From the NCBI RefSeq assembly GCF_021287135.1, contig NZ_JAJTBB010000046.1:1-55392 (forward strand): a stretch of DNA of 55,392 bases, written 5' to 3'. Origin of the DNA: Acidovorax sp. GTDB lineage: Bacteria; Pseudomonadota; Gammaproteobacteria; Burkholderiales; Burkholderiaceae_C. A program made the translations under genes and the position numbers. The notes beneath the pieces were generated by a model. It saw only the letters and a program-made list of their open reading frames with translations. It was not told where the DNA came from and made no database searches. Shown one piece after another: positions 16,286 through 24,064 of the stretch (within the stretch, counting starts at the first letter, position 1; every line of letters starts with the position of its first letter).

Positions 16286-16788
16286 CAATGAGCTCCTTGC
16301 AGCGGAATGAGGTGGTCCCAGCGCTCGGTGGCCTCGATCATGTAGTGCACGCTCAAGGTGACCCGCTGAAAGAACCACTGCCCGTCCAGGCGGATGTATT
16401 CGTCGTCAAAGCGACCCACCACATAGAAGCTCTTGCCGTCCCGCACGGGCCGGCCGTCCAGGTAGCTGGACCCCGTGCCCCGGTCGCCCTGCACCTGCAC
16501 GACATGGCTGTGGATGAACTGCCGGGCCGTTTGCACAGGAAACGAGGCGAAGAACGCGCGGATGTTGTCGCGCCCTTGCACCTCGGGACGTCCGCCGTAG
16601 GCCACGTACGCGCCGGGGGCAAACAGTTCGTAGAGGCGGTGGCCCGCATCCTCGTTCACGAGTTCGTGGTAGCGGGCGCGCAGTGCGCGGATGGCTTCGA
16701 TGCTCTCCATCTGTTCCACGCGTTCCGCGAGTGTTCGGACCTGGTCCTGGAGAGCCGAAAGCTCGTCCGATGGGTAGGCTGCGGTCAT
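16285..16788 (-). CDS. NTF2-like (SnoaL-type) protein
   Basis: This 167-residue protein begins with an N-terminal helix with heptad-like spacing (LQDQVRTLAERVEQMESIEAIR), then an NTF2-like cone fold: 'LRARYHELVNEDAGHRLYELF', 'GRDNIRAFFASF', 'HSHVVQVQGDRGTG' and 'WFFQRVTLSVHYM'. Family members include dehydratases, isomerases and hydroxylase-coupled subunits. AGGAGA precedes ATG 16788, and the start overlaps the stop of the next SDR gene (ATGA). Its place between two SDR genes suggests a dehydratase or isomerase acting on a small intermediate. No catalytic dyad could be assigned with confidence. Confidence 0.85.
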   Translation of the reverse strand: MTAAYPSDELSALQDQVRTLAERVEQMESIEAIRALRARYHELVNEDAGHRLYELFAPGAYVAYGGRPEVQGRDNIRAFFASFPVQTARQFIHSHVVQVQGDRGTGSSYLDGRPVRDGKSFYVVGRFDDEYIRLDGQWFFQRVTLSVHYMIEATERWDHLIPLQGAH

Positions 16789-17618
16789 TGAAAAGTCTCC
16801 TGGTGAATGGCTTGGAAATCGCCCATGATTTTTTGGGCGCGGTCTCTCACGGACGCACCCGTGTGTGCGTGGGGAATGACGTAGAAGCGGCGCGCGTGAA
16901 TCGCCTCGACGGCGGCGCGCGCGACATCCTCGGCACTGACGGCGGAGGCGGCCATGCCGGCGCGCACCCGCTCTTCATAGGCCGCCGCCGTCGGGCCGGC
17001 CCCTGCCAAAGCGGCGGGCCGGTTGCGCTGCGACTCGTGGATGCGCGTGGCCACCAGAGAAGGGCACAGCACCGACACGCCGATGGGCGAGCCCGCCTGC
17101 TCCAGATCCTTGGCCAGGCATTCCGAGTAGGCGACGACTGCATGCTTGCTGGCGCAGTACACGGCGGAGCCCCCGACGGTGGCGAGGCCGGCGGCCGACG
17201 CGGTGTTGACGATGTGGGCCGGCGTGCCCCGGGCGCGCATGCGCGGAACAAAGCTGCGCACGCCATGCACCACGCCCATCAGGTTGACACCCAGCACCCA
17301 CTGCCAGTCGTCGTCCGTGGCTTCCCAGGCTGTCCCGAGCACGGCCACGCCGGCGTTGTTGAAAAGCCAGTCCACGCCGCCCCACCGGCGCCAACTGGCC
17401 TCGGCCAGCTGCTCCACGTCCGCGGCGTCGGACACATCGCAGCGCTGCACCATGCACGCAGCGCCTGCGGCTTCCACCAGCGCCTGCGTTTGCGCCAGGG
17501 CATCAGCCTCGATATCGGCCGCCACCACCGCCATGCCTTCGCGGGCGCAGGCCAGGGCCAGCGCGCGGCCGATGCCGCTGCCCGCGCCAGTGACCACGGC
17601 GACTTGGCGCGCGGGCAT
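16785..17618 (-). CDS. SDR-family oxidoreductase
   Basis: This 277-residue short-chain dehydrogenase has 'VTGAGSGIGRALALACA', 'AADIEADAL' (Asp typical of NAD preference), 'FNNAGVAVLG', 'VNTASAAGL' with catalytic Ser, and 'YCASKHAVVAYSE' with Tyr and Lys. The C-terminal region is longer than in minimal SDRs ('VRDRAQKIMGDFQAIHQ'), as in SDRs acting on bulky substrates. Its ATG shares one base with the stop of the upstream Bug gene. It is the second of three SDR genes in this operon, so the pathway probably has several hydroxyl/keto steps. Confidence 0.92.
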   Translation of the reverse strand: MPARQVAVVTGAGSGIGRALALACAREGMAVVAADIEADALAQTQALVEAAGAACMVQRCDVSDAADVEQLAEASWRRWGGVDWLFNNAGVAVLGTAWEATDDDWQWVLGVNLMGVVHGVRSFVPRMRARGTPAHIVNTASAAGLATVGGSAVYCASKHAVVAYSECLAKDLEQAGSPIGVSVLCPSLVATRIHESQRNRPAALAGAGPTAAAYEERVRAGMAASAVSAEDVARAAVEAIHARRFYVIPHAHTGASVRDRAQKIMGDFQAIHQETFQ

Positions 17619-18586
17619 CACAGGCTCGCTCCAGACTTGCGAATCACCTCGCCCCACTTGGCGGCTTCGGCCGCAACGAAGGGCACGAACTCCTCGTGCG
17701 GCATGCCCATCTTCACGCTCGAGACCGCATCCAGCGACGCCGTGACCTCGGGCGAGTTCAGTGCCCGGCCCACCGCATCGGACAAGCGCTTGACGATGGG
17801 CGCCGGTGTGTGGGCCGGGGCAAAGACACCGCCCCAGTTCATGGCCACCACGCTGGGGATTCCGGCCTCGGCCATGGTGGGCACGTTGGGCAGCACGGCC
17901 AGGCGGCCGGGGCTGGTCACGGCCAGCGCGGTGATTTTCCCGTCGCGGATCTGCGCCCGGGAGGTCTGCACGTAGTCGAACATCACATCCAGGTTCCCGG
18001 CAATCAGGTCGACCATGGCCGCCGTGCTGGACTTGTAGGGGATGTGGTTGAAACGCGCACCCGTCTCGGTTTGCAGCAGTTCCAGGCACAGGTGCGCCGA
18101 CGTGCCGTTGCCGCCCGACCCGAAGTTGAGCTTTCCCGGGTTGCGCTTGCCAAAGGCAATCACATCGGCCACGGTGCTGAACTTCAGGCCGGGATTGGCG
18201 ACCAGCACGTTCGCGTTCCCCGTCAGCCCGTGGATGGCCACGAAGTCCTTGACCGGGTCGTAGCGGATGTTCTTGAAGAGCGCCGTGTTCGTGCCCTGTG
18301 TCCCTTGCGTGCCGATCAGGAGGGTGTACCCGTCGGGCGCGGCCCGGGACACGAACTCGGCGCCGATGGAGCCGCTCACCCCGACCCGGTTGTCGATGAC
18401 GATGGGCTGGCCCAGGTTGTCGCTCAGCGCCCGCGCGATCAGCCGGGCTTGCACATCCACCACGCTGCCCGCGGAGAACGGCACCACAAGGGTGATGGGA
18501 CGCTGCGGGTAGCTGCCCTGCGCGAAGGCCGAGGGCGAGAGCGCCAGCGCTCCCAGAGAGGCCGAGAAATGGCGGCGGTTCATCAT
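17618..18586 (-). CDS. Bug-family substrate-binding protein
   Basis: This 322-residue periplasmic binding protein begins MMNRRHFSASLGALALSPSA, a twin-Arg-containing but probably Sec-type signal, followed by 'PITLVVPFSAGSVVDVQARL', 'DNRVGVSGSIGAEF', 'PDGYTLLIG', 'NPGKLNFGS' and 'IPYKSS'. Bug proteins bind carboxylates and related acids. AGGAGA lies eight bases before ATG 18586. It is tightly coupled to the SDR gene downstream, so its ligand is likely the substrate of the catabolic island. No TctA/TctB subunits are encoded in the window. Confidence 0.93.
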   Translation of the reverse strand: MMNRRHFSASLGALALSPSAFAQGSYPQRPITLVVPFSAGSVVDVQARLIARALSDNLGQPIVIDNRVGVSGSIGAEFVSRAAPDGYTLLIGTQGTQGTNTALFKNIRYDPVKDFVAIHGLTGNANVLVANPGLKFSTVADVIAFGKRNPGKLNFGSGGNGTSAHLCLELLQTETGARFNHIPYKSSTAAMVDLIAGNLDVMFDYVQTSRAQIRDGKITALAVTSPGRLAVLPNVPTMAEAGIPSVVAMNWGGVFAPAHTPAPIVKRLSDAVGRALNSPEVTASLDAVSSVKMGMPHEEFVPFVAAEAAKWGEVIRKSGASL

Positions 18587-18672
18587 GGACTTGTCTCCTG
18601 GTTTCTTGTGTGTGTGCGGTAGCGCAGCGGGAGATGCAGAGCGCGGCGGGCGCCGGGGCGCACCGCCTGGCG

Positions 18673-19488
18673 TCAAACCATCGCGAACCCGCCCGAGGCG
18701 CCGATGGTCTGCCCGGTGATGAACAGCGCACGGTCCGACGCCAGGAACGCCACGATGCCCGACACATCGGCCGGCCGCGAAAGGCGCCCCACGCCCTTGG
18801 AGATGGGATAGGCATTGAGCATCTTGCCCAGCAGCTCGTTGTTCTCCACCGTGGCGTGGATGTTCAGCGGGCCGTCCTTGATGCCCTCGTGGGACACGGC
18901 GCCCAGCGCGATGGAGTTGACGGTGACCGCATGGCGGCCATGCTCCCGCGCGAGGGCCTTGGCGAAGCCGGCAATCGCCGCCTTGGCGCCCGAATACACG
19001 GCCATGTTGGCCTCGCCGATGCGGCCGGCTTCCGAGATGATGTTGATGATGCGGCCTGTCTTGCGCTCCACCATGCCGGGCAGCACGGCGCGGCAGCAGT
19101 GCATGGTGCCGTAGACGTTCAGGTTCACGATCTTGGCCCAGTCCGCCACGGGCGTGTCCACAAAGGGGGGCGTGCGGCCGCCCTTCTCGCGGCGCTCGGG
19201 GATGATGCCCGCGTTGTTCACCAGCACCGTGATGGGCGCACCGAAATGCCGGGCGGCGCCGGCCACCATGGCATCGACCTCCTCCAGCTTCGTGATGTCC
19301 GCAGGCGCCGCATAGGCCTGGCCGCCCGTGGCGTTGATTTCATCTGCCACCGCCTGGGCGCGCTCGGCAAACAGGTCGTTCACCACGACGCGCGCGCCTT
19401 CGGCCGCCAGTTCGATGCAGATCTGCCGACCCACCCCTTGGCCGCCGCCCGTGACGAGCGCGACCTGTCCGTTCAATCCGAGTTGCAT
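18673..19488 (-). CDS. SDR-family oxidoreductase, 3-hydroxyacyl-CoA dehydrogenase-like
   Basis: This 271-residue SDR has 'VTGGGQGVGRQICIELA', 'VVVNDLFAERAQ' (Asp at the cofactor ribose position), 'LVNNAGIIPERR', 'IINIISEAGRIGEANMAVYSG' (catalytic Ser, with Tyr and Lys in 'VYSGAKAAIAGF'). It resembles hydroxyacyl-CoA or FabG-like dehydrogenases of degradation clusters. It lies between the enoyl-CoA hydratase and the second Bug gene on the same strand. An NAD-dependent oxidation of a 3-hydroxyacyl-CoA made by the hydratase is the simplest reading, but the real substrate is not shown. Confidence 0.9.
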   Translation of the reverse strand: MQLGLNGQVALVTGGGQGVGRQICIELAAEGARVVVNDLFAERAQAVADEINATGGQAYAAPADITKLEEVDAMVAGAARHFGAPITVLVNNAGIIPERREKGGRTPPFVDTPVADWAKIVNLNVYGTMHCCRAVLPGMVERKTGRIINIISEAGRIGEANMAVYSGAKAAIAGFAKALAREHGRHAVTVNSIALGAVSHEGIKDGPLNIHATVENNELLGKMLNAYPISKGVGRLSRPADVSGIVAFLASDRALFITGQTIGASGGFAMV

Positions 19489-19541
19489 GGGATTCCTTTT
19501 CGTGTTGGCTGTTTGAATGGGGGAACGCGTGCGGTGCCGCA

Positions 19542-20351
19542 CTACCGTCCCTTGAATTGGGGTTCGCGCTTCTCGACGAAGGCGCGCATGCCCTCCAGGC
19601 GGTCTTCGCTGTCGACGATCATGGCGGCCGCATAGCGCTCGTACTCCAGGCCCGAGTCCAGGTCGGTCTGCATGCCGCGGTTGATGGCGCGCTTGGCAAA
19701 GCGCACGGCCAGCGGGGGATGGCGGGCGATGCGCTGGCTCAGCTCCATCGCGGCGGCCATCAGTTCGGCTTGCGGCAGCACGCGGCTGACCAGTCCGTAG
19801 CGCAGCGCGGTCTCGGCATCCACCAGGTCGGCCGTGAGGATCAGTTCCTTGGCGCGGGCTTCGCCAATCACCCGGGGCAGGCGCTGCGTGCCGCCGGCCG
19901 CGGGGATCACGCCCAGCTTGAGCTCCGGAAGGCCGAAGCGGGCGTGATCGGCAGCGATGCGCAGATCGCAGCACAGCGCAATCTCCAGCCCGCCGCCCAG
20001 GGCCACGCCGTTGATGGCGGCGATGACGGGCTTCTCGAACTCCTCGATGTTGCGGAACAGCTCGTGCGTGGCCTTCTGGCGCACGAAGTATTCCGTGCCG
20101 CGCACCACGTCGGTGGCGCGCTCCTTGATGTCGGCACCGGCGCAGAACGCCTTGTCTCCGCTGCCGGTGATGAGCACGGACCGCACACGGTCGTCGTTCC
20201 TCGCCAGTTCAAAGAACGCGCGGGCCAGGTCGGCTTTCATGGTGCCGCCCAGCGTGTTCATGCGGTCGGGCCGGTTCAGCGTGATCACCGCCACGCGGTC
20301 GCGCACTTCGTAGAGCAGTGTGCCCAGGTCCTGGATGTCAGGGGTCGTCAT
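19542..20351 (-). CDS. Enoyl-CoA hydratase/isomerase family protein
   Basis: This 269-residue crotonase-fold protein has the oxyanion-hole region 'AFCAGADIKE' and 'NGVALGGGLEIAL', and both catalytic glutamates of true hydratases: Glu123 (GGGLEIAL) and Glu143 (GLPELKLGVIPAAGG), spaced by 20 as in rat mitochondrial hydratase. It should add water to a trans-2-enoyl-CoA. It lies between the thiolase-like aldolase gene and an SDR gene. In a retro-aldol scheme its 3-hydroxyacyl-CoA product would be the substrate of that aldolase. Confidence 0.95.
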   Translation of the reverse strand: MTTPDIQDLGTLLYEVRDRVAVITLNRPDRMNTLGGTMKADLARAFFELARNDDRVRSVLITGSGDKAFCAGADIKERATDVVRGTEYFVRQKATHELFRNIEEFEKPVIAAINGVALGGGLEIALCCDLRIAADHARFGLPELKLGVIPAAGGTQRLPRVIGEARAKELILTADLVDAETALRYGLVSRVLPQAELMAAAMELSQRIARHPPLAVRFAKRAINRGMQTDLDSGLEYERYAAAMIVDSEDRLEGMRAFVEKREPQFKGR

Positions 20352-20383
20352 TGGCTTGCTTTCAAAGAATGGGCAGGGGCGCT

Positions 20384-21556
20384 TCAGGCGGATGCCGAGA
20401 GCACGTGGGCGACGGAGACGGAGCCGAGCCCGATCATGTGGGCCATGCCCCAGCGCGCGCGGGCGTGCTGGCGGCCCTCGGCCTCACCGCGCAGCTGGCG
20501 GGTGATTTCCGCGAGCTGGCCGATGCCGGTGGGACCCAGCGGATGGCCCATGCCGATCAGGCCGCCCGAGGCATTGATGGCGCACCGGCCGCCAATCTGC
20601 GAATCTCCGCGTGCCAGGTAGCGCGCGCCTTCGCCGGGATCGCACACGCCGATGGCCTCGCTGTACAGCAGCTCCTCTACCGAGAAGGCGTCGTGCAGCT
20701 CCAGCAGGTCCAGCTCCCGGGGCGCGATGCCGGCCTGCTCAAAAGCCGCTTGCGCACTGGTGCGCACCAGTTCCACGGCGCTGTCGCCGTAGTGCGTCTC
20801 GGGGCGCTCGCTGCCCGCAACCGATGCCCGCACGCGCACGCAGCGGCGCGCATCCAGACCCATCTTGCGGATCGCGTTGCCCGAGACCACCATCACGGCG
20901 GCTGCCCCTTCGCCCCGGGGGCAGCACTGCTGCACGGTGAGGTCGCCCACCACGCGGGGCGACGCCAGCACCTGCTCCAGCGTGCGCGGCTTGCGGAACT
21001 GCGCGAACGGATTGCGCGCCGCGTTGGCGTGGTTCTTCACCGCCACGCCAGCCATCTCTTCCACCGAGGCACCGCGTTCGCGCAGGTAGGTGCGCGCCAT
21101 CATGGCGAACTTGACCGCCGGGATGGTGGCCGTCTCGCTCAGCCGCTCCAGGCCGTCCTTGTTGGCTGCGCGGCGGCCGTCGCCGTGCTTGTCCACGCCC
21201 ACGGCCAGCACCACATCGCTCATGCCGGTGGCCACTTCCATGCAGGCCTGGCGGAAGGCGAACGAGCCGGAGGCAGAAGCGTTCTCTACCTGCGTCACCG
21301 CCAGGCCGGAAGACCCGAGGTGGCGCAGCATTACGCGGCCCGCGGCCATGCCGATGGAGGTCGTGCCCACATAGGCGCTTTGCACGCGATCCCACGGTAC
21401 GCCTGCGTCGGCCAGCGCTGCGCGCACCGCCGTGAGGCCCAGCACGGTGTAGGGCGTCTCGGTGGGGAACTGGTAGGGGTGCAGGCCGATGCCGGCAATG
21501 AAGACGCCACCGTTGGCGTCGAGCCAGTTGCCAGCCTGGGTGTCAGCGTCGCTCAT
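20384..21556 (-). CDS. Thiolase-fold protein lacking the nucleophilic Cys; Ltp2-like aldolase candidate
   Basis: This 390-residue protein has the thiolase/SCP2 fold with 'NASGGLIGMGHPLGPTG' near the C-terminus, so the active-site His region is kept. The N-terminal nucleophile position, normally Cys in 'ENACASGS', reads Ser94 in 'VENASASGS' (codon 21275-21277), and the C-terminal Cys of true thiolases is absent ('AHMIGLG'). Loss of both cysteines and an ATGA overlap with a DUF35 gene are typical of Ltp2-type steroid side-chain aldolases, which cleave tertiary 3-hydroxyacyl-CoAs. A CoA-ester retro-aldolase role is therefore favoured over thiolysis, by inference. Confidence 0.85.
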   Translation of the reverse strand: MSDADTQAGNWLDANGGVFIAGIGLHPYQFPTETPYTVLGLTAVRAALADAGVPWDRVQSAYVGTTSIGMAAGRVMLRHLGSSGLAVTQVENASASGSFAFRQACMEVATGMSDVVLAVGVDKHGDGRRAANKDGLERLSETATIPAVKFAMMARTYLRERGASVEEMAGVAVKNHANAARNPFAQFRKPRTLEQVLASPRVVGDLTVQQCCPRGEGAAAVMVVSGNAIRKMGLDARRCVRVRASVAGSERPETHYGDSAVELVRTSAQAAFEQAGIAPRELDLLELHDAFSVEELLYSEAIGVCDPGEGARYLARGDSQIGGRCAINASGGLIGMGHPLGPTGIGQLAEITRQLRGEAEGRQHARARWGMAHMIGLGSVSVAHVLSASA

Positions 21557-21984
21557 TGCACGGCCTCCGGGTTCACAGGAACAAAGCGGCAGGCGTACAC
21601 GCCGTCGGCTGCATTCACCGCCGCCACTGCCTGCAGGGCCATGCCGGGCCGCAGCAGCGCTTCATCGGCGACGGCAATCACGCCCTCTTCGATGATTCCG
21701 GGCGCGATACGGATGTCCCCGGCAATGCTGGGCGCGGCCATGCCGGGCAGCAGCGGCACATGCAGGGTGACGAATTCCAGCAACTCCCCGCCGCCAGGGC
21801 GGGCGACTTGCGCGGCGCCTTCCAGCGGCTGCCCGCAATGCATGCAGCCCGGCACATTGGCCGGAAAGCTTAAGCCCCCGCAGGCGCCGCATTGCGTGAA
21901 GAGGAAGTTGAGGGAGCGGCCGTCTTCAGCCAGCGCGTAGAGCGTGGGCTGCGCCGGCTTCAGGGAAGCCTGGGTATCAGTCAT
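21553..21984 (-). CDS. DUF35 / Zn-ribbon OB-fold protein, partner of the thiolase-like protein
   Basis: This 143-residue protein has an N-terminal rubredoxin-like Zn ribbon with Cys32, Cys35, Cys47 and Cys50 (QCGACGG...PGCMHCG) followed by an OB-fold ('LLEFVTLHVPLLPGMAAPSIAGD' region without its ends, then 'LLRPGMALQAV'). Such DUF35 proteins form complexes with thiolase-fold enzymes and are needed for hydratase or aldolase activity with acyl-CoA substrates. Its stop overlaps the start of the thiolase-fold gene (ATGA), indicating a stoichiometric complex. ATG 21984 was chosen; the ribosome-binding site is weak. Confidence 0.92.
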   Translation of the reverse strand: MTDTQASLKPAQPTLYALAEDGRSLNFLFTQCGACGGLSFPANVPGCMHCGQPLEGAAQVARPGGGELLEFVTLHVPLLPGMAAPSIAGDIRIAPGIIEEGVIAVADEALLRPGMALQAVAAVNAADGVYACRFVPVNPEAVQ

Positions 21985-22045
21985 GGGCAGGATGGGTGTC
22001 AAAGAAAAGAGGAATGGGGTGGTCGTGCGCGCGCCGCCCGGCACA

Positions 22046-23026
22046 TCAGTCGAGCTTGGCGCCGGACTGCTGGACCACGGTGCGCCAGCGGGTCATCTCC
22101 GACTTCACGAAGGCGCCCAGCTTGGCGTCGCGCAGGCCAACAAGCGGCACGCTGCCGAACTTCTCCGTGGCCTGCACCATTTCGGGGTTCACGATGGCCT
22201 TGGCGATCTCGTCGCCCAGGCGCTTCACGATGTCCGGCGGTGTCTTGGCCGGCGCGAACACGGCGCCCCAGGCCGTCGACTCGGCTTCCGGAACACCCAG
22301 CTCGCCCACGGTGGGCACGTCGGGCGAGCTGGCCAGCCGGGTCTTGGAAGTCACCGCGATCGCCTTGAGCTTGTTGGCCTGCACCTGGGGCAGCACCACG
22401 GCCGGGTAGTCGAACATCAGGTCGATGCTGCCGGCCATGAGGTCGGTGAGCGCGGGGGCGCTGCCGCGGTACGGCACGTGGGTCATCTTGATGCCCGCCG
22501 CGGTCTGGAACAGCTCGGCCGTGAGGTGGGTGCCGGTGCCCGGCCCCGCAGAGCCGTAGTTGAGCTTGCCGGGGTTGGCCTTGGCATAGGCAATCAGCTC
22601 GGGCACTGTTTTGAACGGGCGCGAAGGGTTGATCACCAGCATCAGCGGCGTCTCGGACATGGCGTGCACGGGCACGAAATCCGCCACCGGGTCGTAGCGC
22701 ACGTTCTTGTACAGCGCCAGGTTGGCGCCATGCGTTCCCTGCGTGCCGTAAATGAGGGTGTAGCCGTCCGGCGGCTGGCGCGACGCCGACTCGACCCCGA
22801 TGGAGCCGCCGGCGCCCGGCCGGTTGTCCACCACCACCGACTGGCCCAGCTGCGTGCTGAGCAGCTTGGCCAGAAGCCGCGACGTGTTGTCCGTGATGCC
22901 CCCGGGCGGGAACGGCACCACGAAGGTGATGGGCTTGCTGGGCCAGGCATCGCCCGCCGCATGAAGGACGCCAACGGCCAGCGAGGCCACGCCAAAAACC
23001 ACCAGTTTTCGCAAGGTTCTACGCAT
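22046..23026 (-). CDS. Bug-family substrate-binding protein
   Basis: This 326-residue periplasmic protein has a signal peptide (MRRTLRKLVVFGVASLAVGV) and Bug motifs 'PITFVVPFPPGGITDNTSRL' (one block), 'DNRPGAGGSIG', 'PDGYTLIYG', 'NPGKLNYGSAG' and 'VPYRGS'. GGAGA lies six bases before ATG 23026. It is the first gene of the leftward arm and is divergent from the IclR regulator, whose operator-like repeats lie in the 190-base spacer. It and the Bug gene at 17618 share the sequence 'YGTQGT/IGTQGT' near the ligand site, so they may bind related ligands. Confidence 0.93.
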   Translation of the reverse strand: MRRTLRKLVVFGVASLAVGVLHAAGDAWPSKPITFVVPFPPGGITDNTSRLLAKLLSTQLGQSVVVDNRPGAGGSIGVESASRQPPDGYTLIYGTQGTHGANLALYKNVRYDPVADFVPVHAMSETPLMLVINPSRPFKTVPELIAYAKANPGKLNYGSAGPGTGTHLTAELFQTAAGIKMTHVPYRGSAPALTDLMAGSIDLMFDYPAVVLPQVQANKLKAIAVTSKTRLASSPDVPTVGELGVPEAESTAWGAVFAPAKTPPDIVKRLGDEIAKAIVNPEMVQATEKFGSVPLVGLRDAKLGAFVKSEMTRWRTVVQQSGAKLD

Positions 23027-23065
23027 GCTTGTCTCCGTTTTGTATTGCCACTTGATTGCGGCTGG

Positions 23066-23092
23066 TCGTAGAATACTTCAACATTTCGTAGA
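23066..23092. promoter_or_regulatory. Two TCGTAGA half-sites in the island's divergent promoter
   Basis: TCGTAGA occurs at 23066-23072 and 23086-23092, start to start 20 bases apart, close to the start of the leftward Bug operon. The second, extended to TTTCGTAGA (23084-23092), is the exact reverse complement of TCTACGAAA at 23195-23203 beside the IclR gene. These are likely binding sites for the adjacent IclR regulator controlling the leftward arm. Confidence 0.5.
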
Positions 23093-23184
23093 CATGCAAT
23101 ACCTGGAGTCGCTTGATTGACAGAGGTTTTGCTGAAAATTTCTCCCAACAACACAAAAGCAATCACGCATCTCCCTAGCTATGA

Positions 23185-23202
23185 TTCGTTGATATCTACG
23201 AA
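23185..23202. promoter_or_regulatory. Near-palindromic operator upstream of the IclR gene
   Basis: TTCGT-T-GATATC-T-ACGAA is a palindrome with a single mismatched pair, ending 14 bases before the IclR start codon. Size and symmetry fit an IclR-family operator and suggest autoregulation. The same half-site, inverted, recurs near the divergent Bug gene. Confidence 0.55.
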
Positions 23203-23216
23203 ATACCGGAGAAAAA

Positions 23217-24026
23217 ATGCCTACCATCGTCCCCGCCGCCTCGCGCACCATGGCCCTACTGGAGGTGTTCGCCCGCGAACGCCGCGAACTCTCCAACTCC
23301 GACCTCGCACGCCTGATGGATTTGCCGGAGAGCAGCTGCTCCGACCTGTTGCACACGCTGCACGAACTGGGGTACCTGATGCGCACCGCACGCACGCGGC
23401 GCTTCTATCCCACGGCCCGCCTGCTCACCATTGCCAAGGGCATCGCCGCAGGTGACTCGCTCTACGCCGTGGCCTCGGAAGCCTGCGAGCTGCTGCGCGA
23501 CAAGACCGGCGAGACCGGCATGTGCGGCCGGGTCGAGGCGGGCGTCGTGAAGGTGCTGGCCTTTGCCGAAGGCACGCACCCGCTGCGCTATGTGGAAAAC
23601 GTGGGCAACAAGATTGCCCTGCACGTCTCCGCCCTGGGCAAGGCTGTCCTGTCGCTGGGCACGCCCGAGGAAGCCGCGCGCCAGCTGCGGCTCAAGCCGC
23701 TCAAGCAGATTGCCCCCGGCTCCATCACCGACCTCGCGGTGCTGGAGGCGCAGGTGGAGCAAGCCCGCCAGCAGGGCTGGATGTGGGTGGAAAACGAAGG
23801 CTTTGACGGACTGGCCGCGATTGCCGTGGCCGGCTACCTGGGCGACGAGCCGCTGGCGCTGTCAATCGCCGGGCCCACGGAACGGCTGCGCCGCACGCAG
23901 GAGGCCTGCCTGCAGGCGCTCAAGGAGGTGCAGGCCCTCGTGTTCCACGCACCCAACGCCACACCGCCACTGCGGGCCCCAGCGGGGCGGCGCAGCGCCG
24001 CCGCCAAAGACACCAGCCCGGCCTAG
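23217..24026 (+). CDS. IclR-family transcriptional regulator of the catabolic island
   Basis: This 269-residue regulator has an N-terminal winged HTH (about residues 8-70: 'RTMALLEVFARE', 'LSNSDLARLMDLPESSCSDLLHTL' in two parts) and a C-terminal effector domain with 'GNKIALHVSALGKAVLS' and 'GWMWVENEGFDGLAAIAVAG'. It sits between the two arms of the island with palindromic sites just upstream. IclR proteins usually bind a pathway acid or its degradation product. The Ala/Arg-rich tail after residue 245 is likely disordered. Control of both arms is inferred from position and from the shared half-sites. Confidence 0.94.
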   Translation: MPTIVPAASRTMALLEVFARERRELSNSDLARLMDLPESSCSDLLHTLHELGYLMRTARTRRFYPTARLLTIAKGIAAGDSLYAVASEACELLRDKTGETGMCGRVEAGVVKVLAFAEGTHPLRYVENVGNKIALHVSALGKAVLSLGTPEEAARQLRLKPLKQIAPGSITDLAVLEAQVEQARQQGWMWVENEGFDGLAAIAVAGYLGDEPLALSIAGPTERLRRTQEACLQALKEVQALVFHAPNATPPLRAPAGRRSAAAKDTSPA

Positions 24027-24064
24027 CGGCCCGGCCCACGCATTCACTACCAGGAGACCTACCC

